A stretch of 62,930 bases of DNA from Paractinoplanes rishiriensis (GTDB lineage Bacteria; Actinomycetota; Actinomycetes; Mycobacteriales; Micromonosporaceae): contig NZ_BOMV01000053.1 in the NCBI RefSeq assembly GCF_016862375.1, positions 1 through 62,930 on the forward strand, given 5' to 3'. The notes beneath the pieces were generated by a model. The model was given only the letters and a program-made list of their open reading frames with translations. It was not told the origin of the DNA and made no database searches. Positions 55,768-62,930 of this stretch are shown here, in pieces. Within the stretch, counting starts at the first letter, position 1. Every line of letters begins with the position of its first letter. The translations under genes and the position numbers were made by a program.

Positions 55768-56659
55768 GCTGACGGGCAAGACGCCGCTGCTGGAGGTCGA
55801 CAACGTCACCATCCGCTTCGGCGGTGTGGTGGCGCTCAACGGCGTCGATTTCACCATGTACGAGGGCGAGATCCTCGGCCTGATCGGCCCGAACGGCGCG
55901 GGCAAGACCACCTGCTTCAACGCGATCACCGGCGTGGCCCGGCCGTCGGCGGGCGCAATCCGCCTCAGTGGTCAACGACTGGTGGGGCGCAAGCGTCACC
56001 AGATCACCCGGATGGGTATCGCGCGGACGTTCCAGAACATCCGTCTGTTCCCGGAGATGACGGCGCTGGAGAACGTGCTGGTGGGCGCGGACGCCCGGCA
56101 CAAGACCAGCGTGGTCGGCGCGCTGTTCCGCACCTACCGGGTGCCGGTGAAGCCGGAGGAACGGACCGAGATCACCGCGACCGGGGGCGCCGCCCGGGCG
56201 TTGCAGCAGTTACGCCGTACCGGCCAAAGGTTTTTTGGTTTGTCCCGGCACACGCTGGAGGAGCGGGCGGCCCGGGAGAAGGCGATGGGACTGCTGTCGC
56301 TGGTCGGCATCGAGGGGCGGGCCGGCGAACTGGCCCGCAGCCTGGCCTACGGCGAGCAGCGACGGCTCGAGATCGCCCGGGCGCTGGCCACCGAGCCGAA
56401 GCTGCTGTGCCTGGACGAGCCGGCGGCCGGCTTCAACCCGGCGGAGAAGGTCGAACTGCTCAACCTGATCCGCAAGATCCGCGACACCGGGGTGACGGTG
56501 CTGCTGATCGAGCACGACATGCGCCTGGTCATGGGCGTCACCGACCGGATCGTGGTACTGGAGTTCGGCAAGAAGATCGCCGAGGGCACGCCCGCCGAGG
56601 TGCGGGACGACCCGGCCGTCATCGCCGCTTACCTGGGGGTGCCGACCGATGCTGCTTGA
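55760..56659 (+). CDS. livG: Branched-chain amino-acid ABC ATPase LivG
   Basis: Cytoplasmic ATPase, 299 residues. Walker A GLIGPNGAGKTTCFNAITG, Q-loop RTFQNIRLFPEMTALENVLVG, signature-like LAYGEQRRLEIARAL, Walker B LLCLDEPAAGFNP and switch LIEHDMRLVMG. Compared with E. coli LivG (255 residues) it has an insertion of about 40 residues in the helical subdomain (around residues 120-165, including EITATGGAARALQQLRRTGQ). TTG 55760 follows AAGGAGG. Overlaps livF by 11 bases. Confidence 0.93.
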   Translation: MSELTGKTPLLEVDNVTIRFGGVVALNGVDFTMYEGEILGLIGPNGAGKTTCFNAITGVARPSAGAIRLSGQRLVGRKRHQITRMGIARTFQNIRLFPEMTALENVLVGADARHKTSVVGALFRTYRVPVKPEERTEITATGGAARALQQLRRTGQRFFGLSRHTLEERAAREKAMGLLSLVGIEGRAGELARSLAYGEQRRLEIARALATEPKLLCLDEPAAGFNPAEKVELLNLIRKIRDTGVTVLLIEHDMRLVMGVTDRIVVLEFGKKIAEGTPAEVRDDPAVIAAYLGVPTDAA

Positions 56660-57359
56660 GTTGTCCGACGTGACCCTGGAGTACGGCCGGATCCAGGCGC
56701 TGCACGGCATCAGCCTGACCGTGGACCAGGGCGAGATCGTGGCCCTGATCGGCGCGAACGGCGCCGGGAAGTCGACCACGATGCGGGCCATCTCCGGGTT
56801 GCGGCCGGTGGCGTCGGGGAAGATCCACTTCGACGGGCAGGACATCACCAAGATGCGGGCCGACCTGCGGGTCGTCCGGGGCGTCTCGCAGTCGCCGGAG
56901 GGCCGGGGCGTGTTCCCGGGCATGACGGTGCGGGAAAACCTGGAGATGGGCGCGTACACCCGCAAGGTCCGCACCGAGGTCGACTCCGACCTGCAGCGGG
57001 TGTTCGGCCTGTTTCCGCGGCTCAAGGAGCGGGAGCGGCAGTCCGGCGGCACCCTGTCCGGCGGCGAGCAGCAGATGCTCGCGGTCGGCCGGGCGCTGAT
57101 GAGCCGGCCCAAGCTGCTGCTGCTCGACGAGCCGTCGATGGGTCTGGCGCCCAAGCTGATTCAGCAGATCTTCGACATCATCGTCGAAATCAACCAGCAG
57201 GGCACGACCGTGCTGCTGGTGGAGCAGAACGCGCAGCAGGCGCTCTCCCGGGCGCATCGGGCGTACGTTCTGGAGACCGGCCGGATCGTCAAGGAGGGCA
57301 GCGGGTCCGAACTGCTGCACGACCCGGCGGTCAAGGACGCCTACCTGGGCGTCGCCTAA
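56649..57359 (+). CDS. livF: Branched-chain amino-acid ABC ATPase LivF
   Basis: Second ATPase, 236 residues: Walker A LIGANGAGKSTTMRAISG, signature LSGGEQQMLAVGRAL, Walker B LLLLDEPSMGLAP, switch VEQNAQQAL. ATG start inside the end of livG. Completes the LivKHMGF importer. The next gene starts 37 bp later with its own ribosome site. Confidence 0.94.
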   Translation: MLLELSDVTLEYGRIQALHGISLTVDQGEIVALIGANGAGKSTTMRAISGLRPVASGKIHFDGQDITKMRADLRVVRGVSQSPEGRGVFPGMTVRENLEMGAYTRKVRTEVDSDLQRVFGLFPRLKERERQSGGTLSGGEQQMLAVGRALMSRPKLLLLDEPSMGLAPKLIQQIFDIIVEINQQGTTVLLVEQNAQQALSRAHRAYVLETGRIVKEGSGSELLHDPAVKDAYLGVA

Positions 57360-57396
57360 CCCCTTTGAAACACACCTCTCTGTGAGGAGACATCGC

Positions 57397-58305
57397 ATGT
57401 TCCGCACCACCCCTGGCCGGCGGGCGATCCTCGGACTGGCCCTCGCGGCGGCGCTGACCACCTCGATGGCGGCCTGCGGTTCGGAGACCGGCAGCACCGG
57501 CACCGGCGGCAGCCCGGTCACCACCGCCTCGGCCGACACCGGCCTGGCCGACAAGGTGCCGGCCGACATCAAGGCGGCCGGCAAGCTGATCGTGGGCACC
57601 GATGCCACGTACGCGCCCAACGAGTTCCTGGACGCCGACGGCAAGACGGTCATCGGCTTCGACGTCGACCTGTTCAACGCGGTGGCCCAGAAGCTCGGCC
57701 TGACCACCGAGTGGCAGCCCGCCTCGTTCGACGCGATCATCCCCGGCGTGACCAGCAAGAAGTACAACGTCGGCGTGTCCTCGTTCACGGTGAACGCGGA
57801 GCGGATGAAGGAGACCACCATGGTGTCCTACTTCCAGGCCGGCACCCAGTGGGCGGCCAAGGCCGGCGCCACCGTCAACATCGACGACGCCTGCGGCAAG
57901 AAGATCGCGGTGCAGACCGCGACCGTGCAGGTCGACGACCTGACGGCCCGGTCCAAGAAATGCACCGACGCGGGCAAGCCGGCCATCACGATCGACCAGT
58001 ACCAGGCGCAGAGCGACGCCACCAACGCGGTGGTGACCGGCAAGGACGAGGCGATGCTGGCCGACTCGCCGATCTGCGCGTACGCGGTGAAGCAGACCAA
58101 CGGCCAGCTGGCCCTCGTCGGCGACATCTACGACTCGGCGCCGTACGGGTACGTGCTGCCCAAGGACCAGGCGGACACCATGGGCGCGGCGATCGAGGGC
58201 GCGCTGGCGGCGCTGATCGCCGACGGCTCGTACAAGACGATCCTGGCCAAGTGGGGCGTCGAGGCGGGCGGCATCACCGACCCCGCGGTGAACCCGACGG
58301 TCTGA
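57397..58305 (+). CDS. Polar amino-acid ABC importer, binding lipoprotein
   Basis: A 302-residue family 3 solute-binding protein. ATG 57397 follows GAGGAGA. A signal peptide ends at the lipobox SMAAC near residue 28. The binding fold begins LIVGTDATYAPNEFLDADGKTVIGFDVDLFNAVAQKLGL and continues AGTQWAAKAG, MLADSPICAYAVKQT. Glutamate, glutamine or another polar amino acid is the likely ligand, by family. Confidence 0.9.
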   Translation: MFRTTPGRRAILGLALAAALTTSMAACGSETGSTGTGGSPVTTASADTGLADKVPADIKAAGKLIVGTDATYAPNEFLDADGKTVIGFDVDLFNAVAQKLGLTTEWQPASFDAIIPGVTSKKYNVGVSSFTVNAERMKETTMVSYFQAGTQWAAKAGATVNIDDACGKKIAVQTATVQVDDLTARSKKCTDAGKPAITIDQYQAQSDATNAVVTGKDEAMLADSPICAYAVKQTNGQLALVGDIYDSAPYGYVLPKDQADTMGAAIEGALAALIADGSYKTILAKWGVEAGGITDPAVNPTV

Positions 58306-58312
58306 CCGCGGG

Positions 58313-59317
58313 ATGTCCGAACAGACAGAGACCGCACGGGCACGGCCTGAACCCATCAGGGCCGTGCCCGTGCGGCACCCCGGCCGCTGGCTGACGATCG
58401 CGGTCCTCGGCGTGCTGACCGCGATGTTCCTGCACGTGCTGCTCACCAACGAGCAGTTCCGGTGGAGCTTCATCTTCCTGTCCTACGAGCCCGGCAAGCG
58501 CGGCGTGATGTTCACCGAGCCGGTGCTCGCGGGACTGCGCGGCACGCTCCTGCTGACCGTCTGGTCGATGCTGATCGGCATCGTGCTCGGCGTGATCATC
58601 GCGATCATGCGGCTGTCGGACAACCCGATCCTGCGCGCGGTCGCGTTCGGCTACACCTGGTTCTTCCGGGCGGTGCCGCGGCTGGTGCTGTGCGTGCTGT
58701 TCGGCAACCTGAACATCCTGTGGGACCGGATTGGCTTCGGCCTGCCGTTCGACCAGCAGATCGGCCGGCTGTTCGGCATCGACGACCTGAACGCGCAGTT
58801 CTACAGCATCCGGGCCAGCGACCTGCTGGCCGGTTTCGTGGCCGGCATGCTGGCGCTGGGCCTGTCCGAGGCCGCGTACATGGCCGAGATCGTGCGGGCC
58901 GGCATCCAGTCGATCGACCCCGGGCAGTCCGAGGCGGCGGTCGCGCTGGGCCTGTCCCGTTCGCAGGTACTGCGCCGGGTGGTGCTGCCGCAGGCGATGC
59001 GGGTGATCGTGCCGCCCACCGGCAACGAGGTCATCGCGATGGTGAAGGACACCTCGCTGGTGGCGTTCGTGCCGCTCAGCATCGAGCTGTTCTTCCAGCT
59101 CAACGCGATCAAGGCGCGCACCTTCGTGGTGTTCCCGGTGCTGGTGGCCGCGGTGATCTGGTATCTGATCATCTGCACCGTCCTGATGGCCGCCCAGTTC
59201 TTCGTGGAGCGGCATTTCAGCAAGGGATACGGTGCCACCGGGCGGGCCCGCCAGCGGCTGCGGGACATCCAGGTCGAGCAGGGTGGGCGGATCACACCGG
59301 AGAGTGGGGCGACATGA
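58313..59317 (+). CDS. Polar amino-acid ABC importer, permease
   Basis: A 334-residue HisM/GltK-type permease. After a polar N-terminus of about 20 residues come the helices LRGTLLLTVWSMLIGIVLGVIIAIM and others. The EAA loop is EIVRAGIQSIDPGQSEAAVALGLSRSQVLRRVVLPQA. Only one permease gene is present, so it probably works as a homodimer. Overlaps the ATPase gene in ATGA. Starts seven bases after the binding-protein stop. Confidence 0.92.
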   Translation: MSEQTETARARPEPIRAVPVRHPGRWLTIAVLGVLTAMFLHVLLTNEQFRWSFIFLSYEPGKRGVMFTEPVLAGLRGTLLLTVWSMLIGIVLGVIIAIMRLSDNPILRAVAFGYTWFFRAVPRLVLCVLFGNLNILWDRIGFGLPFDQQIGRLFGIDDLNAQFYSIRASDLLAGFVAGMLALGLSEAAYMAEIVRAGIQSIDPGQSEAAVALGLSRSQVLRRVVLPQAMRVIVPPTGNEVIAMVKDTSLVAFVPLSIELFFQLNAIKARTFVVFPVLVAAVIWYLIICTVLMAAQFFVERHFSKGYGATGRARQRLRDIQVEQGGRITPESGAT

Positions 59318-60078
59318 CCGAGGAGATGGTACGCGCCGACGACGTGCACAAGTCGTTCGGCTCGCTTGAGGTGCTCAAGGGCATCGACCTGGTCGTCCGG
59401 TCCGGCGAGGTGTGCTGCGTCCTCGGCCCTTCGGGGTCCGGGAAGTCGACGTTCCTGCGCTGCGTCAACCACCTCGAAAAGATCAACGCCGGCAAGATCT
59501 TCGTGGCCGGCGAGCTGATCGGCTACCACGAGCGCGGCGGCAAGCTGCACGAGATGAAGGACCGGGACGTGGCCCGGCAGCGGCGCGCGATCGGCATGGT
59601 GTTCCAGCGGTTCAACCTGTTTCCGCACATGACGGTGCTGCAGAACGTCATGGAGGCGCCGTGCAAAGTCAAAAAAGAGACCAAGTCCGAGGTACGCGAC
59701 CGCGCCGTGGCCCTGCTCGAGCGGGTCGGCCTGGGTGACAAGGTCACGAACTATCCGGGGCAGCTCTCCGGCGGCCAGCAGCAGCGGGTGGCGATCGCCC
59801 GGGCGCTGGCCATGCGGCCCAAGCTGATGCTGTTCGACGAGCCGACCAGCGCGCTCGACCCGGAACTGGTCGGCGAGGTCCTGGACGTGATGAAGGACCT
59901 GGCCCGGGACGGGATGACCATGGTGGTGGTGACCCACGAGATCGGTTTCGCCCGCGAGGTCGGCGACTCGGTGGTCTTCATGGACGGCGGCGTGGTGGTC
60001 GAACAGGGCGCCCCGGCCGAGGTGCTCAGCAACCCGCAGCAGGAACGAACCAGGGCATTTCTGAGCAAAGTGCTGTAA
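59314..60078 (+). CDS. Polar amino-acid ABC importer, ATPase
   Basis: A 254-residue GlnQ/HisP-type ATPase: Walker A LGPSGSGKSTFLRCVNHLE, Q-loop MVFQRFNLFPHMTVLQNV, signature LSGGQQQRVAIARALAM, Walker B LMLFDEPTSALDPELV, switch VVTHEIGFAREV. The insertion LIGYHERGGKLHEMKDRDVA after the first beta strands is common in the actinobacterial group. Last gene of the importer operon. Confidence 0.95.
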   Translation: MTEEMVRADDVHKSFGSLEVLKGIDLVVRSGEVCCVLGPSGSGKSTFLRCVNHLEKINAGKIFVAGELIGYHERGGKLHEMKDRDVARQRRAIGMVFQRFNLFPHMTVLQNVMEAPCKVKKETKSEVRDRAVALLERVGLGDKVTNYPGQLSGGQQQRVAIARALAMRPKLMLFDEPTSALDPELVGEVLDVMKDLARDGMTMVVVTHEIGFAREVGDSVVFMDGGVVVEQGAPAEVLSNPQQERTRAFLSKVL

Positions 60079-60133
60079 AACGGACAGGGGTCGGCACCAT
60101 TCCTGTCGTACCCCGGGTCTAGAGTTCCCTGAC

Positions 60134-62824
<2,691 letters not shown>

Positions 62825-62830
62825 CCCCCG

Positions 62831-62850
62831 CGCCCGCCCACAGGCGGGCG
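62831..62850 (+). terminator. Hairpin after polA
   Basis: CGCCCGCC-CACA-GGCGGGCG is a perfect 8-bp stem with a 4-base loop, six bases past the polA stop. It has no T-run and leads directly into the 17-bp repeats. Confidence 0.65.
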
Positions 62851-62930
62851 GCCCCACCCCACGCGCGGCCCCACCCCACGCGCGGCCCCACCCCACGCGC
62901 GGCCCCACCCCACGCGCGGCCCCACCCCAC
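62846..62930. repeat. 17-bp GC-rich tandem repeat at the right edge
   Basis: Five copies (the first with one mismatch) of GCGCGGCCCCACCCCAC follow the polA terminator and run to the last base of the window, ending exactly at a unit boundary. No open frame is supported. The array is cut by the window end. Confidence 0.95.

Overview
This window looks like a chromosomal segment of a high-GC filamentous actinobacterium. An Actinoplanes/Micromonospora-like member of the Micromonosporaceae is my best guess, inferred rather than proven. The signs are very high GC, many GTG/TTG starts, ATGA/GTGA-coupled genes, a bifunctional-type PriA with no trpF in the trp genes seen here, twin DtxR-type iron boxes, an ANTAR response regulator, and the gene order pyk-tesB ... 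tRNA-Leu-pdtaR-liv-polA. Most of it is housekeeping chromosome; no prophage, insertion sequence or CRISPR array is visible.

Layout. 1-6.3 kb: histidine operon (hisC, hisB, a 53-aa membrane protein, hisH, a second small membrane protein, priA), then a divergent LysR/EamA pair, then hisF. 6.3-16 kb: regulators paired with transporters (YczE with a MocR regulator; an MFS carrier beside a second MocR that overlaps an APC permease tail to tail), plus a PNPOx-like protein, a fatty acyl-CoA ligase and a TIGR03085 protein. 16-25.3 kb: a heterodimeric ABC exporter, a stand-alone S4 gene (rpsD) divergent from an iron-box-controlled DUF2470 gene, a soluble histidine kinase, a cold-shock protein and an ABC-2 exporter with its TetR regulator. 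25.3-28.3 kb: an MSMEG_6728-type gene with an apparent T-run frameshift at its start, and an 800-aa repeat-rich protein.

28.5-38.4 kb: hisI-trpE-TIGR02234, a roughly 1.1-kb break holding one small opposite-strand gene, then trpC-trpB-trpA, lgt, an FAD monooxygenase and a YihY-type membrane protein. With priA upstream, the two halves share the histidine and tryptophan pathways: PriA is expected to do both the HisA and the TrpF step. 38.6-50.6 kb: a GNAT protein, glutamate synthase (gltB-gltD), pyk-tesB, a DUF308 membrane protein, and an ECF sigma factor with a membrane-anchored partner.

50.6-62.9 kb: a free-standing LAGLIDADG-type protein directly downstream of tRNA-Leu(CAA), pdtaR, a branched-chain amino-acid ABC importer (livK-H-M-G-F), a polar amino-acid ABC importer, and polA. 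Both window ends lie inside short GC-rich tandem repeats (18-bp units at the left, 17-bp units at the right).

The least ordinary signals are the tRNA/LAGLIDADG locus, the iron boxes between an S4 paralogue and a DUF2470 gene, the repeated RR-x-x-[ST]-L-acidic motif in the 800-aa protein, the MocR/APC pair with CCAAT-type boxes, and the shifted start of the MSMEG_6728 gene.
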